This document shows, piece by piece, positions 1-11,533 of a stretch of 64,000 nucleotides of DNA (positions within the stretch are counted from its first letter, which is position 1; every line of letters starts with the position of its first letter). The notes under the pieces are model-generated. The model saw nothing but the letters and a program-made list of their open reading frames with translations, was not told the origin of the DNA and made no database searches. A program made the position numbers and the translations under genes. The DNA is from Nocardia sp. BMG111209 (GTDB taxonomy: Bacteria; Actinomycetota; Actinomycetes; Mycobacteriales; Mycobacteriaceae): NCBI RefSeq assembly GCF_000381925.1, contig NZ_KB907309.1, positions 1,481,890 to 1,545,889 on the forward strand, in the 5' to 3' direction.

Positions 1-1911
<1,911 letters not shown>

Positions 1912-1915
<4 letters not shown>

Positions 1916-3279
1916 CGGTACTCCCGCAATCGCGGCCACAGCCCGAGCACGATCAGCACCGCGGCCAGGGTGGTCAGCGCCGCCGCGCCTGCCGACAACA
2001 GGTTCAGCGCGCGCGCGGATCCCGCGATGCCGGAGCGCAGGGTATGCCGGGTTTCGACGATGGCGCTGGTCAGAGCGTCGTTCAGCCCGTCCACCTCGGC
2101 GGCGGCCTCATCCGGTCCCGGGCCGATCGCGACCGCGCTGGCGCCCGGGAAATCGCCGCGGGCCAGCGCGTCGGTCATCCGTTGATGCGATTCCAGCCAC
2201 TGCTGCAGATGCGTGCGCGCGGCGGCGACCTCGGCGTCGGCGGGCGCGTCGTCCGGATATTCGCTCAGCAGGGTGCTCAGGCGGGTGGTCGTCTCGTCGA
2301 AGGTCCGGTCGTAGTCGCCGCTGGCGTCGCGGCGCAGCAACTTCAGCGTCTCCGCCGAACGGGCCTGCTGGCCGAGGATGTGGCCGATCGTGAGGGTTTC
2401 GGTCGGCCCGGCCCCCTCGTCGCGGGCCCGGGTGGCGGTCGTCGCCGAGATCGTGCCCGCCACCACGATCCACACCAGCAGGATCACCACCACGATCGAG
2501 GCCGGCAGCAGACCCGGATTGAGGATCCGCCGGGTGCGCTGGGCCAGGAACACCTGGGCTGCGATCAGCGCCGCGAGGGTGAGTACGGGCAGCGCGATCG
2601 CCGCCCACGGCAGCCGCACCTGCCGCCGGTCGGCCTCGGCGATCGCGGCCGACCGATGTTCCTGCAACTGCTGTGCCATCGGCAGCAGCGTGGACTGCAT
2701 CAGATTCGAGGCCTCGCTCAGATAGGCCGCGCCGACCGGATGCCCCTGCCGGTTGTCGGCCCGCGCGGTCGCGATGAGTCCGGTGTACACCGGCAGCGCG
2801 GTCGCGATCCCGATGAGCAACTGGGCATCCGGATCGTCGGTACCGGCGTCGAGGGTCCGGCTGGACTGCACCACCAGTTCGAGCGCGGCCTCCCCGATCG
2901 ACTGGTTGTACCGATCCCGCATCACCGGGGATTCCAGCCCGCCGGCGATGAAATCGCTGCCGGCTGCGGCGTCGGCCACCGACAACGCCGAGTACAGGTG
3001 TTGTGCGGAGTTGGCGTCGGGTTCGGTGCTGGCGAGCACGTCCTGGAGGCTGTGCTGCCGGTTGTCGACGGCCGTGGCGATCACGACCCCGGTGGTCAGG
3101 CACATCATCAGCAGCACCAGCCCGGCCGCGATCAACTTGGCCGGCGAGGAGCGCAGCAGGTCGCGCACGTCGATCGCGCCGAACTGCTGCCGGACCCCGG
3201 CGGCCTCCTCCAGGAACGAACCGGACCCCGGCAGCTGACCACCCGGGCCGGACCGGTCCTCGCCCCGGCGCCCCGGCAT
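1912..3279 (-). CDS. glnX: Membrane signal transducer GlnX
   Basis: A 455-residue membrane protein, first gene of the glnX-glnH-pknG operon. I see four membrane segments: about residues 47-70, 225-246, 257-280 and 425-447. Two helical extracytoplasmic or sensor-like segments of about 150 residues lie between helices 1-2 and 3-4. This is the layout expected for the partner that passes the GlnH ligand signal to cytoplasmic PknG. No enzymatic motif is visible. GTG at 3282 immediately precedes the ATG at 3279, and either could be the start. The gene diverges from the NUDIX gene across about 180 bases. Confidence 0.88.
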
Positions 3280-3458
3280 CACCGGTCGGCCCCCGGACCG
3301 GGTCCGCGAGCGCGCAAGATCGCGCGCGGACCCGAATTCGGGCGGCCGCTCAGCTTATTGTGGTCGTATCGACATCGTCCGCGGACGGCCCGGCCGACCG
3401 GTGCCGGCCGGTACGCGCGGGGTGCCGGTACCGGTGGCAAGGATGGGACGAGGCGAGC

Positions 3459-4133
3459 ATGCGTGGTGACGGGGACGGTTTCCTGATCAGTCCGGACGGC
3501 AGCCGGCAATGGGGCCGCTACGGGGCTGCTGGGCTGTTGCTGAGAGCGCCGCGAGCGCCCCGGATGGGCGGCGGCGCCATGGTATTGCTGCAGCATCGCG
3601 CGCCCTGGAGTCACCAGGGTGGCACCTGGGCACTGCCCGGTGGAGCCCGTGACAGCCATGAGTCCAGTGTGCACGCTGCTGTTCGCGAGGCTGAAGAGGA
3701 GGCAGGTATCGCACCGGCGGCGGTTCGGGTGCGAGGCAGTCGGGTGACCGCGACCGCAGGCTCCGGCTGGACCTACACCACCGTCGTCGCCGATGTAGCT
3801 GAACAATTGCCAACCATTATCAACATGGAGAGCGCCGAGATGGCCTGGGTGCCCGAGGAGGAGGTCGCCGACCGCCCCCTGCACCCCGGCTTCGCGGCCG
3901 CGTGGCCGTCCCTGCGCGCCGAATCGGCCCGGCTGAACCTCACCGGCCTCCCCGATCCCGACGCGGTCGCCGCCGCTCTGCCGCGCACGATCGACCTCGC
4001 CGACCGCGGTTTCCTCTGGTTGCACACCGACGGCGACGACGCCCGCCAGGCGCGCATCGCCGCCGCCGGCCCGGCCGCGCCGGACGAGCTACTGCTGACG
4101 CTGGACCAACTCCTGGCACCCCCGCCGAACTGA
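3459..4133 (+). CDS. mutT3: NUDIX hydrolase, MutT3-like
   Basis: A 224-residue protein. The NUDIX box is complete: Gly at the start of GGARDSHE, then REAEEEAGI (pattern GX5EX7REUXEEXGU), about residues 63-86. This fold hydrolyses nucleoside diphosphates linked to another moiety; the M. tuberculosis MutT3 ortholog hydrolyses oxidised dGTP species. The chosen ATG at 3459 has a GAGGCGAG ribosome site just upstream, and homologs start here. The open frame extends upstream but that part looks like noise. Position between glnX and thiE matches mycobacterial mutT3. Convergent with thiE, with a gap of 10 bases. Substrate preference here is inferred from synteny. Confidence 0.88.
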   Translation: MRGDGDGFLISPDGSRQWGRYGAAGLLLRAPRAPRMGGGAMVLLQHRAPWSHQGGTWALPGGARDSHESSVHAAVREAEEEAGIAPAAVRVRGSRVTATAGSGWTYTTVVADVAEQLPTIINMESAEMAWVPEEEVADRPLHPGFAAAWPSLRAESARLNLTGLPDPDAVAAALPRTIDLADRGFLWLHTDGDDARQARIAAAGPAAPDELLLTLDQLLAPPPN

Positions 4134-4143
4134 CCGCGAACGA

Positions 4144-4854
4144 TCAGCGCTCGCCCCCCGAATGCGCCAGCAGACGGTCCTTCAGGCTGCGGGCGGCGGC
4201 CTCCGGATCGGCCGCGGCCGTGATCGCGCGAACCACGACGATCCGGGTGGCCCCGGCGTCGAGGATCTCCGGAAGGTTGTCGGCGTCGATACCGCCGATG
4301 GCGAACCACGGCCGGGCGGGTCCGGTCTCGGCCGTGGCCCGGACCAGATCCAGGCCCGCGGCGGCGCGGCCGGGTTTGGTGGGCGTGGCCCACACCGGCC
4401 CGGTGCAGAAATAGTCGATATGTTCCTCGCGCGCGGCCAGCCGGGCCTGCTCGCCGTCGTGGGTGGACCGGCCGAGCACCACCTCGGGCCCGAGGATCCG
4501 CCGGGCGTACCAGGGCGGCAGATCGTCCTGGCCCAGGTGCAGCACATCGGCGCCCGCGGCCAGCGCGATATCGGCACGATCGTTGACCGCGAACAGGGCG
4601 CCGTGCCGGCGGGCGGCCGCCTTCAGTTCGGCCAGCGCGCCGAGTTCCGCGCGGGCCTCGAGCGGTCCGAATTCGGCCTCGCCGCGCGAACCCTTGTCGC
4701 GGAGCTGGATGATGTCCACCCCACCGGCGAGCGCCGCCTCGACGAAATCGGCCAGGTCGCCGGTATCGCGACGGGCATCCGTGCACAGGTAGAGCCGGGC
4801 CGTGGCCAGGCGCTCGCGAGGGGTGGGGACGCGGTTGGGGAGGGACGGCTGCAC
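4144..4854 (-). CDS. thiE: Thiamine-phosphate synthase ThiE
   Basis: A 236-residue TIM-barrel enzyme that joins HMP-PP and the thiazole phosphate to give thiamine phosphate. Family signatures are visible in order: [48 protein letters not shown] and FAIGGI. The GTG at 4854 is preceded by a GAGGG run; the stop is the TGA at 4146-4144. Transcribed divergently from thiO, with about 175 bases between them. I looked in that gap for a TPP riboswitch (CTGAGA ... GAACCTGA ... AATGCC) on both strands and did not find one. Confidence 0.94.
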   Translation of the reverse strand: MQPSLPNRVPTPRERLATARLYLCTDARRDTGDLADFVEAALAGGVDIIQLRDKGSRGEAEFGPLEARAELGALAELKAAARRHGALFAVNDRADIALAAGADVLHLGQDDLPPWYARRILGPEVVLGRSTHDGEQARLAAREEHIDYFCTGPVWATPTKPGRAAAGLDLVRATAETGPARPWFAIGGIDADNLPEILDAGATRIVVVRAITAAADPEAAARSLKDRLLAHSGGER

Positions 4855-5029
4855 GCCCTCGACCGTAACCGCGCTACCGTAAGGAGTCGAAACTTGGTGG
4901 GTATCCCCGCTGCGATGGCGGCCGCGCGGTGGTACCCGACGTCCCTGTCCGTGAATCCGGCGTGGCCGGTGGCGAGAGCCATCGTGCCCGCGTGGACCGG
5001 CGCGGGACCGAGGCGAGGTGTGGAAGGTT

Positions 5030-6096
5030 ATGCGAACTCTGGCCGTCGTGGGTGGGGGTGTCATCGGCTCGGCGGTGGCCTGGCGGGCCGCCGCGGCCGG
5101 CTGGTCGGTCACCCTCTTCGATCCGGCGGCCGGAACCGGGGCGTCCTGGGTGGCCGGCGGCATGCTGGCCCCGCTGTCGGAGGGCTGGCCCGGTGAAACC
5201 GAGGCGCTGCGATTCGGCGCCGCCGCCCTGTCCCGCTGGCCCGATCTGGCCGCCGAGCTCCGGCAGGCCACCGGCATAGATGTCCTGGTGGCCGCCGCCA
5301 CCCTCACCGTCGCCCTGGACGCCGCCGACGCCGCCGACCTGCGCACGATCGCCGATTTCGTCGGCACCCAGGGCCACCACATGCAACTCCTGGATCGCGC
5401 CGGCGTGCGGGCCACGGAATCGACCCTCGCCCGCACCGTCCGAGCGGGCCTACTGGCCCCCGAACCCGCCGCGGACAACCGCCTACTCCTGCAGGCCCTG
5501 TCCCGAGCAGGCACAGCAGCAGGCGTACACCTGCGCCCCGAGACCGTGACCACCCTCGACGACCTCGACCACGATCGAGTGGTCCTCGCCCCTGGTGCCG
5601 CCGCAGCCCGATTGTGGCCACAACTCCCGATCCGCCCGGTGAAGGGCGAGATCCTCCGCCTGCACCACCGCCCCGGCACCCCCCCGCCACCACGCCACGT
5701 GGTGCGCGCCCGAGTACACGGCCGCAGCCTCTACCTGGTCCCCCGCGCAAATGGCCTGGTGGTCGGCGCAACCCAATACGAGGCCGGTTTCGACACCACG
5801 GTCACCGTCGCCGGCGTCCGCGACCTGATCGCCGACGCCGAAGCGGTCCTCCCCGGCATCGGCGAATACGAATTGGCCGAGGCCGCCGCCGGATCCCGCC
5901 CCTGCACCCCCGACAACCTGCCCCTGATCGGCGCACTCACCGACCGCGTGATCGTCGCCGCAGGCCACGGCCGCAACGGCATCCTGGGCATGCCGATCAC
6001 CGCCGACGCCGTGCTGGCCCTACTGGCCGGCGACACCCTGCCCGAGGCGAAAGCCGCAGACCCCCACCGTTTTCCGCAGATATCAGGAGGTACCCG

Positions 6097-6100
<4 letters not shown>
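5030..6100 (+). CDS. thiO: Glycine oxidase ThiO
   Basis: A 356-residue FAD-dependent amine oxidase that makes iminoglycine for the thiazole ring. The N-terminus has the FAD dinucleotide fold ([16 protein letters not shown]). Later motifs are [14 protein letters not shown], the substrate-domain segment GEILRL, and the C-terminal flavin segment [18 protein letters not shown] at 5030 gives the family N-terminus; an in-frame GTG at 5018 is possible. The stop overlaps the thiS start (ATGA). Codon use changes part way through the gene, near 5440, from CCG/CTG-rich to CCC/CTC/CTA/GCA-rich; see findings. Confidence 0.94.
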
Positions 6101-7081
<981 letters not shown>

Positions 7082-7239
7082 CCCCGAGAACACGAGTGAT
7101 GTACAGCCTCAAAACTTTTCAAAGGTGTGCTGCGCCCCACCCCCGCAAGCCCTAGGCTACTGACCGACCAGCCCGAACCGAACAACGCTCAACCAGCGAA
7201 CCCCGCAATCCCTGTGCAGCGAAAGGGTATGCCCGAGGT

Positions 7240-7354
7240 GTTCTCGGCCCGCCTCGATTCTGGACTGACGGAGCGAGGGAGCGCAGCGACTGAGCGGAGG
7301 AGGGAAGAATCGAGGCCCGAAGGGCCGAGAACCCGCCGGAGCGAAGCGGAGGCC
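7240..7354. repeat. Structured 115-nt intergenic element, copy 1
   Basis: This lies in the 342-base gap between thiG and the ABC transporter; I see no gene in the rest of the gap. The element has an outer arm of 11 bp (7240-7250 with 7322-7332), an inner arm of 10 bp (7252-7261 with 7306-7315), a 44-nt loop (7262-7305), a 6-nt bulge (7316-7321) and a 22-nt tail (7333-7354). A second copy at 60973-61087 has the same length for every part. The loop differs at 3 of 44 positions. The arms differ at four paired positions, each time on both strands so that pairing is kept, plus one change that leaves a G-T pair. Confidence 0.85.
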
Positions 7355-7423
7355 AAAAATACATTCCCGCCAAAACGATAAACCTCGACACCAGATCCAG
7401 AGCGAAGGGGAGGCGAGATCACA

Positions 7424-8350
7424 TTGATCGAAGTCGCAGGACTGACAAAAAGATTCGGCGCGACACTCGCGGTAGACAACCTGTCATTCACCGTCCGCCC
7501 CGGCCAGGTTACCGGCTTCCTGGGCCCGAACGGCGCTGGCAAAACCACCACCATGCGCATGCTCCTGGACCTGGACACCCCCACCGCAGGCACAGCCCTG
7601 ATCCAAGGAAAACCCTACAAAGACCTCCCCCACCCCCTCACCACGGTAGGCGCCCTCCTGGACGCGAAATGGGTCCACCCCAACAGATCCGCCCGCTCCC
7701 ACCTCCGCTGGCTGGCAGCCTCCAACAACATCCCCGCAACCCGAGTGGACGAGGTCCTCCGCACCGTAGGCCTCACCGAAGTAGCCGGAAAACCGGCAGG
7801 CGGCTTCTCCCTCGGCATGTCCCAACGCCTAGGCCTGGCAGGCGCCCTCCTCGGCAACCCCCCCGTCCTACTCTTCGACGAACCCCTCAACGGCCTCGAC
7901 CCCGAGGGTATCCACTGGATGCGCCGCTTCATGCAGGCCCTGGCCGCGGAAGGCCGCACGGTCCTGGTATCCAGCCACCTCCTCTCGGAGATGGAACACA
8001 CCGCCGAACGCCTGATAGTCATCGGCCTCGGCAAACTGATAGCCGACACCAGCACCACCGAATTCATCGAACGTTCGTCGGAAGCCACTGTGCGAGTACG
8101 CAGCCCGCAACTGGACAAACTGCGCGACCTCCTCACCCCGAAATACAAACTGCGCGAGGAATCCAACGCCCTACTGGTCACCGGAGCCACCGGCGAGGCG
8201 ATCGGCGAACTCGCCGCCGAACACAGCATCACCCTGTACGAGCTTGCCCCACAACGAGCTTCGCTGGAGGAAGCGTTCATGCGAATGACCGGCGGCGCCG
8301 TCCAATACCATGCCGCGGGCTTCCCCGAGGTCATGGGAGGCGCACTGTGA
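7424..8350 (+). CDS. ABC transporter ATP-binding protein
   Basis: A 308-residue ATPase of the ABC-2/DrrA-like class. Walker A is GPNGAGKTT near residue 31, the signature is FSLGMSQR near residue 128, and Walker B is VLLFDEPLNGLDPEG near 150, followed by the switch His in VSSHLLSEME. It starts at TTG 7424 with a good ribosome site (GGGGAGGCGAG). The stop overlaps the permease start (GTGA), so the two work as an export pair. The substrate cannot be read from the sequence; relatives handle antibiotics or are lantibiotic-immunity-like. Codon use matches the thiO-thiG stretch rather than the permease. Confidence 0.93.
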   Translation: MIEVAGLTKRFGATLAVDNLSFTVRPGQVTGFLGPNGAGKTTTMRMLLDLDTPTAGTALIQGKPYKDLPHPLTTVGALLDAKWVHPNRSARSHLRWLAASNNIPATRVDEVLRTVGLTEVAGKPAGGFSLGMSQRLGLAGALLGNPPVLLFDEPLNGLDPEGIHWMRRFMQALAAEGRTVLVSSHLLSEMEHTAERLIVIGLGKLIADTSTTEFIERSSEATVRVRSPQLDKLRDLLTPKYKLREESNALLVTGATGEAIGELAAEHSITLYELAPQRASLEEAFMRMTGGAVQYHAAGFPEVMGGAL

Positions 8351-9159
8351 CAAGCATTCTGACCTCCGAGCGCATCAAACTCACCTCCACCCGCTCCCCA
8401 CTGTGGTGCGCGGTCCTGATGGTGGTGACCGCACTGGCCCTGACCGCCCTGTTCGGCCTGCTGGCGAATTTCGCCTTCCGCACCTACACGACCAACGCGA
8501 CCCACGGCCACATCAACGCCGATCCGCCGTATCTGCACAACGACGCGGCCGCACTGGGCATCATGGGCGCCCCGCCGATCATCCCGGGCTTCGGCTACAT
8601 CCTGGTGATGATCGTCGCCGCACTGGCCGTGACCAGCGAATACCGCTTCGGCACCATCAAGGCCACCTTCCTGGCCACCCCGAACCGCGCACTGGTGCTG
8701 ACCGCGAAGGCAGCCGTCGTGGCGATCGGCGCCGCGGTGCTGTCCGCGGTACTGACCTTCGTGAGTTTCGGCATCCTGGTCGCGATCGTGGACCCCGAGC
8801 CCGCGCGCTTCCTCGGACTCGGCCACGACCAGCGGGTCTTCTACGGCGTCCCGATCTTCGTGGCCCTGGTGGTATTCCTGTCGGTCGCCGTGGGCACCCT
8901 GCTGCGCCAGTCGGCGGGCGCCCTGTCGCTGCTGATCGTGTGGCCGCTGCTGGTCGAGCCGATCATTCAGGCCTTCGGCAGCTGGGGCCGCGAGATCGAG
9001 GTTTTCATGCCGTTCGAGAATGCGCTGCGATTCCTCGGTTTCACCGGCGGCGACCTGCCGTGGCACTGGAATCAGTGGTGCTGCCTACTGTATTTCGCCG
9101 CATTCGTCGCAATCGTCTGGGCCGCCGCGATGTACGTGGTCCGGCGGCGTGACGCATGA
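8347..9159 (+). CDS. ABC transporter permease (ABC-2 type)
   Basis: A 270-residue membrane protein with about six hydrophobic segments (roughly residues 21-43, 78-98, 118-148, 165-187, 192-210 and 243-262). It has the common ABC-2 layout: a conserved N-terminal SERIKLTSTRSP segment, a large extracytoplasmic loop, and the EYRFGTIKATFLATPNR cytoplasmic segment found in this permease family. It forms the membrane half of the exporter with the preceding ATPase. The next 153 bases before the cyclase gene hold no gene. Confidence 0.9.
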   Translation: MTSILTSERIKLTSTRSPLWCAVLMVVTALALTALFGLLANFAFRTYTTNATHGHINADPPYLHNDAAALGIMGAPPIIPGFGYILVMIVAALAVTSEYRFGTIKATFLATPNRALVLTAKAAVVAIGAAVLSAVLTFVSFGILVAIVDPEPARFLGLGHDQRVFYGVPIFVALVVFLSVAVGTLLRQSAGALSLLIVWPLLVEPIIQAFGSWGREIEVFMPFENALRFLGFTGGDLPWHWNQWCCLLYFAAFVAIVWAAAMYVVRRRDA

Positions 9160-9312
9160 CACGGCGGTGATCTCGAAGCGGAAACCTCCCGGTTAACTCT
9201 GGCCGCGCGCCTCGATCCGGCATCGGCCCGCCGGTAACGTCGACAGGTACCAACACTCGTCCATCGGCGGACCCACTGCTGTGCCCGCTCCGGCCGATAG
9301 AGAGGTGGTGGC

Positions 9313-10401
9313 ATGACGACCATCGACCGGGCGACTACGCCCGCACCGCTGGGTTACCCTCGAGGCGTGAGCGAGACACCCGCCGACGACACTGCGCCCT
9401 CGGACGTCGTGATACCGCTCACGCCGGCCGAGCCCGAGGCGGAAGCCGAACTACCCGAGGACGTTTCGGGCCCCGCGGAGCCGGTGGCGACTGTCGGCGA
9501 GGAGCCGGTGGCGACCGAGGAAACGACCACCGACAACCCGGAAGCACCCACCGGCCGCCCGAAACGCCCGGTCCGCCTGGGTGCGGGCCAACTGTCCGCG
9601 CTGATGTCGGCGGCCACCCAGCTGTCCGCGGCCAATCAGCGCCCCACTGTGATCGGCGCCATCCGCAAGGCGCGGGAGAGCCTGCCCGGCGATCCGGCCT
9701 TCGGCGATCCGCTGTCGGTATCCGGCCCCGGCGGCCCGCGTGCGGTGGCCCGCGCGGCCGATCGGCTCACCGGTGACACCCCGAGCGCGGCCCGCGAGAT
9801 CGGCCTCGGCGCCCTCCAGGTCTGGCAGGCCATGCTCGAACGGACCGGCCGCGGCCGTGGCGGCCGCCGGGTCACCGTGTTGTTCACCGATCTGGTCGCC
9901 TTCTCCCGCTGGTCGCTGACCGCCGGTGACGAAACCACCCTGACGCTGCTGCGCGAGGTGGCGAAGGCCATCGAACCGCCCATCGTGGAGCGCGGCGGCC
10001 AGGTGGTGAAGCGGATGGGCGACGGTGTGATGGCGGTGTTCGCCTCGCCGGACCGGGCCGTCGACGCGGTCGTGGCGGCCCGGCGGAATCTGGCGCAGGT
10101 GCGCGTGCAGGGCTATCGCCCGCAGATGCGGGCGGGCCTGCACACCGGCACCCCCCGCGAGATCGGCGGCGACTGGCTCGGTGTCGATGTGACGGTCGCG
10201 GCCCGGGTCATGGAGGCCGGCGGCAACGGCAACACCATGCTGTCGTCGGCGACGCTGGAGGAGTTGCAACCGGACACCCTGGAACGGCTGGGCCTCACCG
10301 TGAAGCCTTATCGCCGAAGCATTTTCGCGGCCCCGCTGTCCGGCGTCCCGGAGGATCTGCGCATCTACCGGCTGGACGGGGCCCCGCGCGCGGACCGTTA
10401 G
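9313..10401 (+). CDS. Class III adenylate/guanylate cyclase
   Basis: A 362-residue soluble protein. Residues 1-85 are acidic and low-complexity. Residues 90-175 are a helical region of the kind found in actinobacterial cyclases. The catalytic domain is about 188-350. Metal ligands Asp193 (LFTDLVAFS) and Asp237 (MGDGVM) are present, with Lys233 and Asp287 at the usual adenine-selecting positions and Arg298 at the transition-state Arg position. The Asn four residues before that Arg is replaced by Thr294 (VDVTVAAR). It may therefore be slow, or a non-canonical cyclase. ATG 9313 has a GAGAGGTGGTGG site; GTG 9367 is an alternative. Convergent with the GntR gene. Confidence 0.88.
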   Translation: MTTIDRATTPAPLGYPRGVSETPADDTAPSDVVIPLTPAEPEAEAELPEDVSGPAEPVATVGEEPVATEETTTDNPEAPTGRPKRPVRLGAGQLSALMSAATQLSAANQRPTVIGAIRKARESLPGDPAFGDPLSVSGPGGPRAVARAADRLTGDTPSAAREIGLGALQVWQAMLERTGRGRGGRRVTVLFTDLVAFSRWSLTAGDETTLTLLREVAKAIEPPIVERGGQVVKRMGDGVMAVFASPDRAVDAVVAARRNLAQVRVQGYRPQMRAGLHTGTPREIGGDWLGVDVTVAARVMEAGGNGNTMLSSATLEELQPDTLERLGLTVKPYRRSIFAAPLSGVPEDLRIYRLDGAPRADR

Positions 10402-10445
10402 CTGCGCCCGGCCCGGAAGGCGTTGTACGGCAAGGACATCGGTAG

Positions 10446-11120
10446 TCAGCCGCGCTGCACCCGGTGCAGCGCGTCGATCACACTCACCAGATGCGCCGAG
10501 GCCGCACGCCGCGCGCCCTCGGGATCGTGCCCGCAGACGGCATCGATGATCGCCAGATGCTCCGGCAGCGACACCGACGGCCGCCCCGGTTGCAGGGCGA
10601 GCCGGAACTGGTGCCGGACCAGTTGCGCGCGCAGCCGCTCCAGCACGCGAGCGGCGGTGCCCTGCCCGCTGATCTCGCGGATCCGGCGGTGCAACCGCTG
10701 GTTGAGTTCGGAATACCCGGTGAGATCGCCCTCGGCGACGGCCGTCCGCATCGACTCCCCGAGTTCCCGCAGCTCGGCGGCCTGTTCCGGGGTGATCCGC
10801 GCGGCGGCCTTCGCGGCGCACAGCGACTCCAGCGCCATCCGCACCTCGTAGATCTCGACGGCCTCCTCCAGCGACACCGCCCGGACCCGGGCGCCGCGGT
10901 TGGCGACGCGTTCCACCAGGCCCTCGTTGGTGAGTTCCAGCAGCGCGGCCCGCACCGCGGCGCGGCCGGCGTCGAACCGCTCGGACAGATCCGCCTCGAC
11001 CAGCCGCTGATCGGCCACGAACTCCCCGTGCAGGATCGACTCGCGGATGGCCTCGACCAGACCCTGATGGGTCGTCTGCGAGGTCGCCGCCGGAAGTGGT
11101 GTTGCCGGATCCACAGTCAT
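10446..11120 (-). CDS. GntR-family regulator (FadR/FCD subfamily)
   Basis: A 224-residue protein. An N-terminal winged helix (about 20-85) contains LVEADLSERFDAGRAAVRAA and the wing ANRGARVR. A C-terminal all-helical FCD ligand domain (about 95-215) has the metal or ligand pattern ELNQRLHRRI and PEHLAIIDA. Members bind organic acids and often control nearby catabolic genes. It is a plausible regulator of the divergent acyl-CoA operon at 11.5 kb, but a small membrane-protein gene lies between them and the acyl-CoA operon has its own TetR at the end. Confidence 0.88.
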   Translation of the reverse strand: MTVDPATPLPAATSQTTHQGLVEAIRESILHGEFVADQRLVEADLSERFDAGRAAVRAALLELTNEGLVERVANRGARVRAVSLEEAVEIYEVRMALESLCAAKAAARITPEQAAELRELGESMRTAVAEGDLTGYSELNQRLHRRIREISGQGTAARVLERLRAQLVRHQFRLALQPGRPSVSLPEHLAIIDAVCGHDPEGARRAASAHLVSVIDALHRVQRG

Positions 11121-11203
11121 CCCGTCGCCCGTGTGCTCGTCGCTGGTGGCGGGCGCCCGCGGCCCGCTCCGCGATGGTAGCGCCGGGCCGCGGCCCGCCG
11201 CCG

Positions 11204-11362
11204 TCACGACGTCAGCCAGATGATCCCGCCGGCCGCGGCGAGTACCGCGCAGACCGCGAGGGCGACGGCGAGCGGGCGGGTGGTCTTCCACAGCGTGTAG
11301 GCGCCGCCGAGCAGGAATCCGGCCAGGGCGATGAGCAGCAGGGCGATCACGGAGTGGGACAC
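11204..11362 (-). CDS. Small two-helix membrane protein (52 residues)
   Basis: A short open frame from GTG 11362 to TGA 11204. The product begins MSHSVIALLLIALAGFLLGG, has a short basic loop (WKTTRP), then a second hydrophobic run ending GGIIWLTS. Two membrane helices fill nearly the whole protein. GC at third positions is high and the frame is free of rare codons, consistent with real coding. It sits 83 bases upstream of the GntR gene and may be co-transcribed. I do not recognise a function. Confidence 0.6.
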   Translation of the reverse strand: MSHSVIALLLIALAGFLLGGAYTLWKTTRPLAVALAVCAVLAAAGGIIWLTS

Positions 11363-11533
11363 CCGGCCATTGTGCCGGTGCGCCGGGATCCGGCTGCACA
11401 GGCCCCGCGCTCGGGCCCGTGATCAGGCATTTCCCGAAATAAAAATCACGCAGGCTTGCTTTTTTAGGGGGAGAATGTGAGGCTGATCGGGTGCGGCGGC
11501 CAGGCCGTGCGGGCAGGACAGGGAGGCGTGCTG

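Noticed and set aside
4855..5029. TPP riboswitch between thiE and thiO
   Set aside because: CTGAGA and the GAACCTGA/AATGCC parts are absent on both strands.
4144..5679. 511-codon version of thiE starting near 5679
   Set aside because: The extra N-terminus is antisense to thiO and has no similarity to ThiE; GTG 4854 gives the normal family length.
11429..11466. AT-rich patch with AAAAATCACGCAGGC and TTGCTTTTTT as a palindromic operator
   Set aside because: The arms do not pair over more than a few bases; it is better read as a promoter region.
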